From Streptomyces longisporoflavus (GTDB taxonomy: Bacteria; Actinomycetota; Actinomycetes; Streptomycetales; Streptomycetaceae): a stretch of DNA of 64,000 nt. This document shows positions 41,811-51,121 of this stretch, piece by piece. The stretch lies in the NCBI RefSeq assembly GCF_014649775.1, contig NZ_BMTR01000013.1, positions 213,058 to 277,057 of the forward strand, given 5' to 3'. Made by a program: the position numbers and the translations under genes. Numbering within the stretch: the first letter of the stretch is position 1; the number at the start of each line of letters is the position of its first letter. Below the pieces are notes generated by a model. That model did no database searches and had not been told where the DNA came from. It worked only from the letters and a program-made list of their open reading frames with translations.

Positions 41811-43178
41811 GTGACCCAGACAGACGTGAATCAGCCGGTCGAGCCGACGCCGGGGGAGCCGACGCCGACGGGTGAGTCGGTGCCGGCGCCGGTCGTGGAG
41901 GCGGCGCGGCGGCGTCGTATCCATCGTGCGTGGTTCGTCGCCGCCGTGACCTTCGTGACGATCATCGGCGCCGCGGCGTTCCGGTCCCTGCCGGGGCTCC
42001 TCATCGGCCCGCTGCACGACGAGTTCCACTGGTCGCGCGGCACGATCGGCCTCGCCGTCTCCATCAACCTCGCGCTGTACGGCCTCACCGCGCCGTTCGC
42101 CGCCGCGCTCATGGACCGTTTCGGTATCCGCAGGGTGGTGGCGGTCGCGCTCGTCGTGATCGCGGTCGGCGCCGGCGCCACCGTATGGATGCAGCACGCC
42201 TGGCAGCTGCTGCTGTGCTGGGGGCTGCTCGTCGGGCTCGGCTCGGGGTCCATGGCGCTCGCGTTCGCCGCCACCGTCACCAACCGGTGGTTCACCACGC
42301 GGCGCGGACTCGTCACCGGCATCCTGACGGCCGCGTCCGCCTCCGGGCAGCTGATCTTCCTGCCGCTGCTCTCCTGGATCGTGAAGACGCACGACTGGCG
42401 GCCGGCCGCGGTGACGGTCGCCCTTGCCGCGCTCGCCGTCGTCCCCTTCGTATGGCTGCTGCTGCGCGACCACCCGGCGGACGTGGGCCTGAAGCCGTAC
42501 GGCTCCGAGGAGTTCGTGGAGAAGCCGCCGCCCGCCACGGGGGCCGCGCGGCGTGCGGTGACCGTGCTGTTCAAGGCGGCCCGTACCGGCCCGTTCTGGC
42601 TGCTCGCCGGGACCTTCGCCATCTGCGGCGCCTCGACGAACGGGCTCATCCAGACACACTTCGTGCCCGCCGCGCACGACCACGGCATGCCCATCACGGC
42701 CGCCGCCTCGCTCCTCGCCGTCATCGGCGTCTTCGACGTCGTGGGCACGATCGCGTCCGGCTGGTTCACGGACCGCTTCGACGCACGTCGGCTGCTCGCC
42801 GTGTACTACGCGCTGCGGGGCATCTCGCTGCTCTTCCTGCCGCTGCTGCTCGACGCGACCGTCCACCCGCCGATGATCTTCTTCATCGTCTTCTACGGCC
42901 TCGACTGGGTGGCGACCGTGCCGCCCACCCTGGCCCTGTGCCGCGAGCAGTACGGCGACGACAGTGCCATCGTCTTCGGCTGGGTGCTCGCCTCGCACCA
43001 GGTGGGTGCCGCGCTCGTGGCCGTCATCGGCGGCGTGGTGCGGGACGCCTTCGGGTCGTACGACGTGATGTGGATCGCCTCGGGGGCACTGTGCGCGGCG
43101 GCGGCGCTGATGGCCCTGGTCATCCGGAGGGTCCGCGGCGACGAGGTGACGGCCGCGCGGCCAGCCGCACTCACGTAG
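41811..43178 (+). CDS. MFS transporter
   Basis: 455-aa major facilitator with 12 predicted membrane helices. AVSINLALYGLTAPFAAALMDRFGIRRV carries the loop 2-3 MFS signature, and GWFTDRFDARRLLAVYYALR the equivalent loop 8-9. A central loop (~220-250) separates the two halves. Resembles the oxalate/formate-antiporter-like branch, but the substrate is unknown; uptake of the acid processed by the surrounding enzymes is a reasonable guess. GTG 41811 is chosen; ATG 41757 would add 18 residues. Its 3' end overlaps the convergent flavin reductase gene by 8 bp. Confidence 0.9.
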   Translation: MTQTDVNQPVEPTPGEPTPTGESVPAPVVEAARRRRIHRAWFVAAVTFVTIIGAAAFRSLPGLLIGPLHDEFHWSRGTIGLAVSINLALYGLTAPFAAALMDRFGIRRVVAVALVVIAVGAGATVWMQHAWQLLLCWGLLVGLGSGSMALAFAATVTNRWFTTRRGLVTGILTAASASGQLIFLPLLSWIVKTHDWRPAAVTVALAALAVVPFVWLLLRDHPADVGLKPYGSEEFVEKPPPATGAARRAVTVLFKAARTGPFWLLAGTFAICGASTNGLIQTHFVPAAHDHGMPITAAASLLAVIGVFDVVGTIASGWFTDRFDARRLLAVYYALRGISLLFLPLLLDATVHPPMIFFIVFYGLDWVATVPPTLALCREQYGDDSAIVFGWVLASHQVGAALVAVIGGVVRDAFGSYDVMWIASGALCAAAALMALVIRRVRGDEVTAARPAALT

Positions 43179-43809
43179 CGAACGTGCCGAACTTTCCCCG
43201 GTGGAACAGGAGCGGGGCGTCGTCGTCGGTGGCACCGAGGGCGTCGACGCGGCCGACCACGATCAGGTGGTCGCCCCCGGTGTGCACCGCCTGGATCGTG
43301 CAGTCGATCCAGGCCGGTACGCCGGCCAGGCGGGGCGAGCCGGTGACGGGCGCGGGGTCGTGGACGACGCCGGCGAACTTGTCGGCACCGCTCACCGCGA
43401 AGGCGCGGCACAGTGCGCCCTGGTCGGCGCCCAGGACGTTGACGCAGAAGACGCCCGCGCGGGCGATGCGGGGCCATGTCGTCGACGTACGCGCGACCAT
43501 GAACGAGACGAGGGGCGGGTCGAGGGAGAGCGAGGAGAAGGACTGACAGGCGAATCCGGCCGGGGCCGAGCCCGGCTCGCCTTCGGCTGCCGGTGCCGTG
43601 ACAACGGTCACGCCGGTCGCGAAGTTCCCGAGGACACGCCGGAATTCACGCGCGTCGAGCGGCGCCCGCTCGTCGTCACCGACCGCCCGCAGCTGCGGAC
43701 GCGGACGCGGGAGGACTTCGACCGGCCCGGTGGCGGTCGGTGCTCCGACCGACCTGAGATATCGGACGGCGGTGGCCGCCATCCCTGCATGTCCCATCAC
43801 ACTGACCAT
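43171..43809 (-). CDS. flavin reductase family protein (HsaB-like)
   Basis: 212-aa FMN/FAD-binding reductase. FRRVLGNFATGVTVVTAP opens the domain, FACQSFSSLSLDPPLVSFMV binds flavin, and the C terminus has GDHLIVVGRVDAL and PLLFHRGKFGTF. These proteins give reduced flavin to two-component monooxygenases such as HsaA; no HsaA-type partner is visible here. ATG 43809 is only 5 bp from operator copy 4, so transcription probably starts at or near the start codon (leaderless); ATG 43797 is an alternative. Confidence 0.88.
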   Translation of the reverse strand: MVSVMGHAGMAATAVRYLRSVGAPTATGPVEVLPRPRPQLRAVGDDERAPLDAREFRRVLGNFATGVTVVTAPAAEGEPGSAPAGFACQSFSSLSLDPPLVSFMVARTSTTWPRIARAGVFCVNVLGADQGALCRAFAVSGADKFAGVVHDPAPVTGSPRLAGVPAWIDCTIQAVHTGGDHLIVVGRVDALGATDDDAPLLFHRGKFGTFAT

Positions 43810-43814
43810 TGAAG

Positions 43815-43829
43815 CTGACGGGCCGTCAG
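43815..43829. promoter_or_regulatory. cluster operator, copy 4
   Basis: CTGACGGGCCGTCAG, full match to consensus and a perfect palindrome apart from its centre; immediately upstream of the flavin reductase start. Confidence 0.8.
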
Positions 43830-43970
43830 ATTGGAAGGGCGCGGAGGCCCGCATCGACGGCGGCGTTCTTAGGGTGCGTGGGGTGGGCGGGGCATGCGGG
43901 GCGTGCGGCGGTGGCCCGCGTACGGCGGGCAGCGGCCCGCATACGGCGGGCGGCTGCTTGCGTACGGCGG

Positions 43971-44834
43971 TCAGCGGCCCTTGTATGACGGTGAACGTCT
44001 CTCCACGAAGCTTGCGACGCCCTCGTTCGCGTCCGCCGTCGTCATGTTGATCTCCTGGGCCGCCGCCTCCGCCGCAAAGGCGGTGGCGCGGTCCGATTCG
44101 AGGGACGCGTTGACCAGCTGCTTTGTCATGGCGATGGCGCGGGTCGGTCCCGTGGCGAGGCGTTCCGCCCAGGCGCGGGCCGTCTTCTCCAGGTCGGCGG
44201 CGGGGACGACGCGGTTGACGAGGCCGAGGCGTTCGGCGTCCGAGGCCGGTACCGAGTCCCCGAAGAACATCAGCTCCTTCGCGCGCTGGGGCCCGACGAG
44301 ACGCGGCAGCAGATAGGCGCCGCCGCCGTCGGGTACCAGTCCGCGGCGCACGAACACCTCGATGAACTTGGCCTGTTCGGCGGCGATGACGAGATCGCAG
44401 GCGAACGCGAGATGAGCGCCGATCCCGGCCGCGGTCCCGTTCACCGCGGCGATCACCGGCTTCTCGCAGTCGAGGACGGCGGCGATGAGGCGCTGGGCGC
44501 CCAGCCTGATCGTGCGGGCCACGTCGCCCGGCACGCGCTCGGTGGGGGCGGTGGCGCTGGTGGCGGCGGTGGCGGACGCGGGGGTTCCGCGAAGGTCGGC
44601 GCCCGCGCAGAATCCCTTGCCGGTCGCGGTGATCACGACGGCGCGGACGGCGGGGTCGGCGGAGGCGTCGGCGAGCAGCGAGATGACGCGTTCGCGCTGG
44701 TCCCGGGTGACGGCGTTCATCGCTTCGGGCCGGTTGAGGGTGATCCACGAGACCGCGTTGTCAGTGGTGTGGAGTACCAATGAGTCGTGGGGATCGGTTG
44801 GTGCAGTTCCGGCTTCGGGGGAGGTGCTTGTCAT
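43971..44834 (-). CDS. enoyl-CoA hydratase/isomerase (PaaG-like)
   Basis: 287-aa crotonase-fold protein. ITLNRPEAMNAVTRDQRERV and FCAGADLRG (oxyanion hole) are typical. Neither hydratase Glu is kept (AAGIGAHL; FIEVFVRRG), but the Asp in RGLVPDGGGAYLLPRLVG matches the acid used by PaaG-type isomerases, so isomerisation is more likely than hydration. A Thr/Ala-rich loop (GTPASATAATSATAPTERVP) is inserted after the oxyanion strand. ATG 44834 follows the synthetase gene by 97 bp; probably the second gene of that leftward operon. Confidence 0.87.
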   Translation of the reverse strand: MTSTSPEAGTAPTDPHDSLVLHTTDNAVSWITLNRPEAMNAVTRDQRERVISLLADASADPAVRAVVITATGKGFCAGADLRGTPASATAATSATAPTERVPGDVARTIRLGAQRLIAAVLDCEKPVIAAVNGTAAGIGAHLAFACDLVIAAEQAKFIEVFVRRGLVPDGGGAYLLPRLVGPQRAKELMFFGDSVPASDAERLGLVNRVVPAADLEKTARAWAERLATGPTRAIAMTKQLVNASLESDRATAFAAEAAAQEINMTTADANEGVASFVERRSPSYKGR

Positions 44835-44931
44835 GGGGGAACGGCTCCGTTCGTTCATGTCGCGCTGCTGGATGACCGTGCGGGCGGGCGGGAAGCCTCC
44901 GCCGGCAGGCGGCGGGCCGGGTCCCGACCGC

Positions 44932-47157
44932 TCAGCGGCAGACGGCGAGAGCGTCAAGGGCGACCGCCCCCTGCCCCCTGGGCAGCACCATGAGCGGGTT
45001 GATGTCCAGCTCCGCCAGATCGTCGCCGAGCTCAAGGGCCATCCGCTGCACCCGCAGCACGACCTCGACGAGCGCGTCGACATCGGCCGGGGGCGCACCG
45101 CGGACCCCGTCGAGCAGCGGCCTCCCGCGCAGCTCGGAGAGCATCGCAAGCGCCTGCGACTCCCCGAAGGGCGGCACGCGCACGGCCACGTCCCGCAGAA
45201 CCTCGACAAGGACACCGCCGAGCCCGACCGTCACCGTCGGCCCGAACAACTCGTCCTGCGTCACGCCCACCACCATCTCGACGCCCCGCTCCACCATCTG
45301 GCAGACGAGTACGCCGTCAAGGGCGACCCCCTCGTAGCGCGCGATGTCGGTCAGCTCCCGATAGGCGTCGCGCACCTGACTGGCCGAGGTGAGGCCGACC
45401 TTCACCAGGCCGAGCTCGGTCTTGTGGGCGAGCCGCGCCCCGGAGGCCTTCATCACCACCGGGTAGCCGACGAGCCCGGCCGCCCGCACGGCAGCCGCCG
45501 CACTGGTCACCAACTGCTCACGAGGTACGCGAATCCCGTACGCGCGCAGCAACTGCTTCGCCGCGTGCTCGCTCAGCTGCTGACCGGGCCGCATCAGGGC
45601 TTGGGCCTTGCGGAAGGAGGGCGAGGGCGTGCGGGGGGCTTCGGCGAAGGGGGAGCGGTAGCGGGTGGTGAACCGGTGGTGGTCCAGATAGGCGCGCACC
45701 GCCGTGATGCAGTTGGCGAAGGTGCGGAAGGTGGCGACGCGCGAGGAGCCGAGCAGCGTCGTGCGGTAGGCCTCCTCGGTGCCGACGGGCGAACCCCACA
45801 CCACGCACACCAGCTTGTCCGTCTGCTCCGCCGCGTCCACCAGGTCCTGCGCCAGCTTGTCGCTCATCGGCGGGAAGGGCCCGGTGATGGGACAGATCAG
45901 CACCCCCACCTCCGGATCGTCCAGGATCGCGTCGATGATCTTCCGGCCGCGCCAGTCGCCCACCGGGTGCCCGCCGTTGTCGACGGGATTGGCGACGTTC
46001 AGATAGTCCGGTATCCACTGGTGCAGCTCCGCCTGCTTGGCCTCGGAGAGTGCGGGGAGCCGCAGGCCCGCCTCGGTCGCCAGGTCCGAGAAGTGCGCGC
46101 CCGTGCCGCCCGAGATCGAATACACCACGACGCCCTCGGCCTGCGGCGCCCGCGCCCGCGCCAACAGGGCCGAGGTGTCCTGGAGTTCGTCGAGCCCGTC
46201 CACGCGGATCACGCCGTACTGCCGCATCGCCGCGTCGACGACCGTGTCGGCTCCGGTGAGCTTGCCGGTATGTGAGGCGGCCATGCGGGCGCCGGTCTCG
46301 GTGCGGCCGACCTTGACCGCGACGACGGGCACACCGCGCTGGGCCGCGCGGTCGGCGGCGAGCAGGAAGGAGCGGCCGTCCTTGAGCCCCTCGACGTAGC
46401 AGGCGATGGCTCCGACCTCGGGGCGCTCGGCGAAGTAGGAGATGAAGTCGGCGGTCTCCAGGTCGGCCTCGTTGCCGGTGGGCGCCCAGTGCGAGAGGCG
46501 CACGCCGAGCTCCTGCATCGTGAAGACGGGGCGCCCCTGGTGGCCGGACTGGGTGATCAGGGCGATCGCCGGTCCTTCGAGGTCGTCGCGGAACATCTCG
46601 AAGGCGTTGAGGTTGGTGTTGGGCCCGAGCAGTCGCAGCCCGGAGCGCTCCACGGCGGCGGCCAGGCGGGCCTGCGCGGCAGCGCCCTCGGCGCCGGTCT
46701 CGGCGAAGCCGGAGGCGAAGGCAACGGCGAACTTCACCTTGGAGTCGGCGAGTTCCTCGATCACGGGAAGGGGGTCACTGACGAGGAGTACGGCCAGATC
46801 GACCTGTTCCGGCAGGTCCGCGACGGAGGGGAAACAGGGGGAGTCGAAGACGGACCGGCGGGTGGGGTGCACCGGGTACAGCCGGGTGCCGCCGCGCTCT
46901 GCCCAGTCCATGAGCTGGCGGGTGATGCCGGTGTTCGGCCGGCCTTCGGCGTCGGACGCGCCGATGACGGCGACCGACTCGGGGCAGAAGAACCGGTCCA
47001 GATCCGGTATGTCCGCATGCAGGGGACGGCCGCTCACGTCCAGGTCGTCCGCCGTGGCGGCCTGTCCGTGGACGGCGGGTGCCGGGGCTTCGCCGCAGGC
47101 CACGACGTGGGCGCGGCGGGGGTCGGTGGTGAAGGTGCCGTAAGTCGATCCAAGCAT
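44932..47157 (-). CDS. acyl-CoA synthetase (NDP/ADP-forming), fused alpha-beta
   Basis: 741-aa ADP-forming acyl-CoA synthetase. A CoA-binding Rossmann domain (ESVAVIGASDAEGRPNTGIT, ~58-150), succinyl-CoA-ligase-like domains with the phospho-His segment AASHTGKLTGADTVVD (~295-310), and a C-terminal ATP-grasp domain (YPVVMKASGARLAHKTELGL, DINPLMVLPRGQGAVAL) occur in the usual fused order. It interconverts acyl-CoA and ADP with acid and ATP. Two operators lie 44-82 bp upstream. An energy-conserving or salvage synthetase within a beta-oxidation regulon is sensible; the acyl group is unknown. Confidence 0.9.
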   Translation of the reverse strand: MLGSTYGTFTTDPRRAHVVACGEAPAPAVHGQAATADDLDVSGRPLHADIPDLDRFFCPESVAVIGASDAEGRPNTGITRQLMDWAERGGTRLYPVHPTRRSVFDSPCFPSVADLPEQVDLAVLLVSDPLPVIEELADSKVKFAVAFASGFAETGAEGAAAQARLAAAVERSGLRLLGPNTNLNAFEMFRDDLEGPAIALITQSGHQGRPVFTMQELGVRLSHWAPTGNEADLETADFISYFAERPEVGAIACYVEGLKDGRSFLLAADRAAQRGVPVVAVKVGRTETGARMAASHTGKLTGADTVVDAAMRQYGVIRVDGLDELQDTSALLARARAPQAEGVVVYSISGGTGAHFSDLATEAGLRLPALSEAKQAELHQWIPDYLNVANPVDNGGHPVGDWRGRKIIDAILDDPEVGVLICPITGPFPPMSDKLAQDLVDAAEQTDKLVCVVWGSPVGTEEAYRTTLLGSSRVATFRTFANCITAVRAYLDHHRFTTRYRSPFAEAPRTPSPSFRKAQALMRPGQQLSEHAAKQLLRAYGIRVPREQLVTSAAAAVRAAGLVGYPVVMKASGARLAHKTELGLVKVGLTSASQVRDAYRELTDIARYEGVALDGVLVCQMVERGVEMVVGVTQDELFGPTVTVGLGGVLVEVLRDVAVRVPPFGESQALAMLSELRGRPLLDGVRGAPPADVDALVEVVLRVQRMALELGDDLAELDINPLMVLPRGQGAVALDALAVCR

Positions 47158-47200
47158 CGGTCCGCCCGCTCCTGTGTGACCTGTGTGGAAGGGAATGCAA

Positions 47201-47215
47201 CTGACGCATAGTCAG
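47201..47215. promoter_or_regulatory. cluster operator, copy 5
   Basis: CTGACGCATAGTCAG: both CTGAC/GTCAG arms are perfect, the centre is divergent. First of a tandem pair upstream of the ADP-forming synthetase. Confidence 0.7.
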
Positions 47216-47224
47216 ATTACTGAA

Positions 47225-47239
47225 CTGACGCTGTGTCAG
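47225..47239. promoter_or_regulatory. cluster operator, copy 6
   Basis: CTGACGCTGTGTCAG: perfect outer arms, 24 bp centre-to-centre from copy 5. Confidence 0.7.
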
Positions 47240-47397
47240 GAACAGGGCGGGAGAAGTTGGGGGCTTCCCTTTGGCGGTGCGTGGGCCTTCCGGTCCGGGT
47301 TAGCAGTACCCGGGGGGCCCGGGGTGCTACTCCCCCTTCCGGGGGGCGGGGGTGTTGGAAGGGGGATTACCGGCCATGGGGGGTGGGTGCGGGTTGG

Positions 47398-48573
47398 TCA
47401 GGGGGTGGGGGGCAGGGTTTTCGCTATTGCCTTTGCGATCTTCTCGGCGTCCCGGGCCATCTCTCGGAGCATTCCGCTGATGGGGTTCGTGAAGCCGGTG
47501 AAGTAGAGGCCGGGGGCCGACTTCGGGGTGCGGGCGCCTCGTACGAGCGGCGTGCCCTTCGCGTCCAGTACGCCGAGATCGCCGAGGAGCGGCTCCAGGG
47601 CGCGGCGGTATCCCGTGGCGGCGATGACCGCGTCGGGGCAGATCCGCGTGCCGTCGGCGAGGACGACCTTGCCGTCCTCGAAGGACTCGACGGCCGCGAC
47701 CGGTTCCACCCGGCCCTTGCGCACCGCGTCGATCAGGCCGACGTCCTGCACCGGGATGGCGCCCTCGTTGACGCGCGAGTACAGGCCGGTGTCGGGGCGC
47801 GGCAGCCCGTGCGCGGACAGATCGGGGACGCTCACCTTCGCGATCGGGCCCGCGAGCCGGTCGACGAGGGAGACGGGCAGCCTGCGGCAGAGGATGCCCG
47901 TGCGCTGCGCGGGCCACCCCGCCGTGGAGCGACGGACGATGTGCGGGGCGGTGCGCACCGCGAGGCGTACGCGCGCGGCGCCGCCCTCGATCAGGTCGAC
48001 GGCGATCTCGGCGCCGGTGTTGCCGACGCCCACGACCAGGACGTCCTTGCCTTCGTAGGGGCGCGGCTCGCGGTAGGCGCTCGCGTGCAGGAGTTCGCCC
48101 GTGTACGTGTCGCGGCCCGGCCAGTCCGGCAGGTGGGGCGTGTGGTTGTACCCGGTGGCGATCACCACAGCGCTGCCGGTCAACTCCCGGCCGCCGGTGG
48201 CGTGCAGCAGCCAGCCGGGGCCGTCGGCGGCGCGCTGGACGCGGGAGACCTCGACGCCGGTGACGATCTCCAGCTCGTGGAACTCGGCGTACTTCTCCAG
48301 GTAGCGGGCCACGTTGTCACGTGACACCCACCGTCCGAAGGAGCGGGGTATCGCGAGGCCCGGCAGTGCGGAGAGGCGGCGCGTCGTATGCAGGCGGAGG
48401 CGGTCGTAGTGCCTGCGCCAGGAGGCGCCCACCCGGTCGGACTTCTCGAGCACGACCGCGCGCACGCCTTGTGCGCGCAGGGCGGCCGCCACGGAGAGGC
48501 CGCCGGGCCCGCCCCCGACGACGTACACGGGGCGGTCTTGTTGTGGCGCTTGTGGGGGAGTGGTGTCGGCCAT
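47398..48573 (-). CDS. FAD-dependent NAD(P)-binding monooxygenase (FMO/YUCCA-like)
   Basis: 391-aa flavoprotein. The FAD site is VYVVGGGPGGLSVAAALRAQ, the NADPH site VLVVGVGNTGAEIAVDLIEG, and VVIATGYNHTPHLPDWPG the conserved ATG-type motif. Similar to the single-component flavin monooxygenases that oxygenate ketones, amines or aromatic side chains. ATG 48573 begins the conserved region. It lies between two regulon units on the minus strand; operator copy 7 is 182 bp upstream but faces the divergent DUF35 gene, so regulon membership is uncertain. Confidence 0.87.
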   Translation of the reverse strand: MADTTPPQAPQQDRPVYVVGGGPGGLSVAAALRAQGVRAVVLEKSDRVGASWRRHYDRLRLHTTRRLSALPGLAIPRSFGRWVSRDNVARYLEKYAEFHELEIVTGVEVSRVQRAADGPGWLLHATGGRELTGSAVVIATGYNHTPHLPDWPGRDTYTGELLHASAYREPRPYEGKDVLVVGVGNTGAEIAVDLIEGGAARVRLAVRTAPHIVRRSTAGWPAQRTGILCRRLPVSLVDRLAGPIAKVSVPDLSAHGLPRPDTGLYSRVNEGAIPVQDVGLIDAVRKGRVEPVAAVESFEDGKVVLADGTRICPDAVIAATGYRRALEPLLGDLGVLDAKGTPLVRGARTPKSAPGLYFTGFTNPISGMLREMARDAEKIAKAIAKTLPPTP

Positions 48574-48754
48574 GGACCTGAGAGTAATCACGTGGTCACT
48601 TGATGGGGGACGGTCAAGCCCCAAACCGGTTGCGAATTGATCACGGGTGTACGCGGCGGGCGCATGTCCGCGGACCGCGCGGCACGCAGGCCTGCCGACT
48701 CCGCGTACCGCCTCTTGCGTACGCCCCTTGCGCAGGCGGCGGGTGTGCGCTGAA

Positions 48755-48769
48755 CTGACGGCCCGTCAG
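48755..48769. promoter_or_regulatory. cluster operator, copy 7
   Basis: CTGACGGCCCGTCAG, full match to consensus; 57-113 bp upstream of the DUF35 gene depending on its start. Confidence 0.8.
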
Positions 48770-48779
48770 AAGTGGCCTG

Positions 48780-48880
48780 GGGCATCGGGGCATCGGGGCA
48801 TCGTCAGGGAGGAGCTGGCCGCAGCATGGGGAGCACAGGAAGCACAGGAAGCACAGGAAGCACGGGGAGCGCAGGGAGCG
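48780..48880 (+). repeat. two short tandem repeats
   Basis: GGGGCATC repeated three times at 48780-48803 and GGAAGCACA repeated about four times at 48834-48870. The second encodes the GSTGSTGSTG tail if ATG 48826 is used. Confidence 0.6.
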
Positions 48881-49326
48881 CTGTGAACGCCGGGGGGCCT
48901 CGGTTCGATCTGCCAGAGCCCGACGCCTTCACCCGCCCCTACTGGGACGCGGCCTCGCAGGGACACCTCCTGGTCCGCCGCTGCGGCGGGTGCGGCAAGG
49001 CGCATCACTATCCGCGCGAGTTCTGCCCGTACTGCTGGAGCGAGGACGGCGTCTGGGAGCGGGCGAGTGGCCACGCCATGCTCTACACCTGGTCCGTGGT
49101 GCACCGGAACGACCTGCCGCCGTTCGGCTCCCGCGTCCCGTACGTCGCCGCGGTCGTCGACCTCGCCGAAGGCCCGCGCATGATGACGGAGGTCATCGGC
49201 TGCGAGGAGGCCGAGTTGCGGATCGGGATGGCACTGGAGGTCGCGTTCCGCGAGGCGGGGGAGGGGGGCAGTGAGGGGGCGGGGGCGACCGTGCCCGTCT
49301 TTCGCCGGGCGCGGGGAGTTCGGTGA
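48826..49326 (+). CDS. DUF35 OB-fold / zinc-ribbon protein
   Basis: 166 aa if ATG 48826 is used; GTG 48883 (MNAGGPRFDLPEPDAF) with GGGAG close upstream is an equally good start and avoids the repeat-encoded tail. Zinc ribbon CGGCGKAHHYPREFCPYC, then an OB fold (LYTWSVVHRNDLPPFGSRVP). DUF35 proteins pair with SCP-x/Ltp-type thiolases or retro-aldolases, as ChsH2-Ltp2 does in steroid side-chain removal. The likely partner is the thiolase at 51122-52453. The operator copy 7 upstream supports regulon membership. Confidence 0.85.
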   Translation: MGSTGSTGSTGSTGSAGSAVNAGGPRFDLPEPDAFTRPYWDAASQGHLLVRRCGGCGKAHHYPREFCPYCWSEDGVWERASGHAMLYTWSVVHRNDLPPFGSRVPYVAAVVDLAEGPRMMTEVIGCEEAELRIGMALEVAFREAGEGGSEGAGATVPVFRRARGVR

Positions 49327-49421
49327 GACGGGGGTCGCCGTGGTGCGAGGAACTGGGGTCGCCGTCGCGCAAGGACGGGGGTGTCCGTGACGCGGCGGCG
49401 TGGTGCGGGGGAGGATGAAGC

Positions 49422-50315
49422 ATGCCCTCCTCAGACCCGTACGCCACCTACGCCACCTGGCAGTTGACGCCCGATCTGGAGCAGTTCCTCGGCCGCGCCG
49501 GAGAGTTCCTGCACTCCGACCCCGTCACGCACACCGTACTGCTCAGCGCCTGCGAGACCCTGCGCACGCACGGGCTCCACGTGTACGGCGGCGACGAACC
49601 CCACTTCGGAATCCGCGCCGGAGGCGACGGCGTCGTCGAGGGCGTCTTCGTGTGGACCCCGGCGCACCGGCTCGCGCTGAGCCCGCTCGCCGACAAGGCT
49701 GCCGCCGACGACCTCGCCGCGCTGCTCTCCGACGCGGGCGAGAAGCTGCCCGGCGTCGGTGCCGAACGGGACACCGCCGAGGCGTTCGCGCGGGCCTGGG
49801 AGCGGCACGCGGGGGTGAGTGCCGAAGTCGCCTTCCACGACAGGCTGTACCGACTTGGCACCCTCACCCCGCCCGGGCCCGCCCCGCAGGGCACCGCACG
49901 CGTGGCCGTCGAGGCGGACCGTGAGCTGCTGATGCGCTGGCACCAGGAGTTCGGCGAGGCCATGGGGGAACCCCGGTCGATGGGCTCCGGCACCTGGGCC
50001 GACACCCGCATCGCCTACGGAGGCATCACCCTCTGGGAGACCCCGGACGGCACCCCCGTGGCCATGTCGGGCCGCACGCGCCTGGTCGCGGGCCAGGTCC
50101 GGGTGGCCCCCGTCTACACCCCCGCGGCCCATCGCGGCCGTGGCTACGCCGGAGCCGCGACCGTCGAGGTCTGCCGTGCCGCGCTGGCCGAAGGGGCGGA
50201 CGAGGTGCTGCTCTTCGCCGACACCGCCAATCCCACGAGCACAGGGCTCTACCAGCGGATCGGCTTCCGCCCGGTGCGGGACTTCGCGCAGTACAGCTTC
50301 AGCTTCACGCCCTGA
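49422..50315 (+). CDS. GNAT family N-acetyltransferase
   Basis: 297-aa protein with a C-terminal GNAT domain. The acetyl-CoA pyrophosphate loop is VAPVYTPAAHRGRGYAGAAT, followed by LLFADTANPTSTGLYQRIGF, the conserved motif B end. The N-terminal half (~1-150) is a degenerate GNAT-like domain. GGGGGAGG 6 nt before ATG 49422. The target is unknown. No cluster operator; it seems to be a bystander gene. Confidence 0.88.
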   Translation: MPSSDPYATYATWQLTPDLEQFLGRAGEFLHSDPVTHTVLLSACETLRTHGLHVYGGDEPHFGIRAGGDGVVEGVFVWTPAHRLALSPLADKAAADDLAALLSDAGEKLPGVGAERDTAEAFARAWERHAGVSAEVAFHDRLYRLGTLTPPGPAPQGTARVAVEADRELLMRWHQEFGEAMGEPRSMGSGTWADTRIAYGGITLWETPDGTPVAMSGRTRLVAGQVRVAPVYTPAAHRGRGYAGAATVEVCRAALAEGADEVLLFADTANPTSTGLYQRIGFRPVRDFAQYSFSFTP

Positions 50316-50348
50316 CCTGTACCTGCACCCATCTACGCCCGCCGCCCC

Positions 50349-51035
50349 TCACGGCCACAGCAGCTCCCTGTCCCAGCTGCCGTCCGCTCCCTTCCGGTAG
50401 CGCAGCCGTACGTGCCGGCGCCGGGTGTCGCCCTGGAAGAACTCGACCTCCGCCGGTTCGAGTACGTACAGCGTCCAGCTCGGGGCCGGGGCGTCCGGTT
50501 CGGCCTGGGCGTGTTCCCAGGCGGCCTGACTCGCGGCCACCAGATCCCCGTACGCCGGCAGTACCTCGCTCTGTCTGCCGACCAGGGCCGACGCCAGCGC
50601 GCCGGGCGACCGGCGTGCGAGATCGGCGCGGCTCTCGGCGGCGCTCGCCGCCGTGACCCGGCCGCGCACCCGGACCTGGCGGCCCTGGGCGGGCCAGTAG
50701 AAGCCGAGCGCCGCATCCGGGCGGGCAGCGAGCTGCCTGCCCTTCGCGCTGCCCGAGTGCGAACCGAAGTGCCAGCCCGACGCGTCCGCGTCGTGCAGCA
50801 TCAGCGTCCGTACGTCGGGGCGGCCCGCGTCGTCCGCCGTCGCGAGGCTCATGGTGTGCGGCTCCACCTGCCCCGCCTCGGCCACGTCCACGAACCACTG
50901 CCAGAACAGTGCAAGCGGGTCGGCGGGAGCGGTCGCGGGGTCGAACGGCGGCAGTTCGGTGTCCCAGACGCGCAGTGAGCGCAGGAGTGCGCGGCCGTGG
51001 GCGGCGTCATCGGGCCTGGAGTCGGAGTCGTCCAT
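50349..51035 (-). CDS. pyridoxamine 5'-phosphate oxidase-like flavoprotein
   Basis: 228-aa PNPOx-fold protein. PHTMSLATADDAGRPDVRTLML and the C-terminal RRHVRLRYRKGADGSWDRELLWP match the PdxH/PhzG branch. It is a second family member beside pdxH (7545-8255). Several substrate-binding residues of PdxH (the RANRLHDR motif) are replaced by QGDTRRRHVRLR, so it may act on another substrate or as a general FMN oxidase. It is convergent with the GNAT gene. Confidence 0.85.
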   Translation of the reverse strand: MDDSDSRPDDAAHGRALLRSLRVWDTELPPFDPATAPADPLALFWQWFVDVAEAGQVEPHTMSLATADDAGRPDVRTLMLHDADASGWHFGSHSGSAKGRQLAARPDAALGFYWPAQGRQVRVRGRVTAASAAESRADLARRSPGALASALVGRQSEVLPAYGDLVAASQAAWEHAQAEPDAPAPSWTLYVLEPAEVEFFQGDTRRRHVRLRYRKGADGSWDRELLWP

Positions 51036-51121
51036 CCGGCGAATCTACGGGAGTGATCGCACCCGCGGGGCGAGGGCGCCTCCGCAAGCTCCCCACCCCC
51101 GCGCCTCACCCCCTAACCCCC

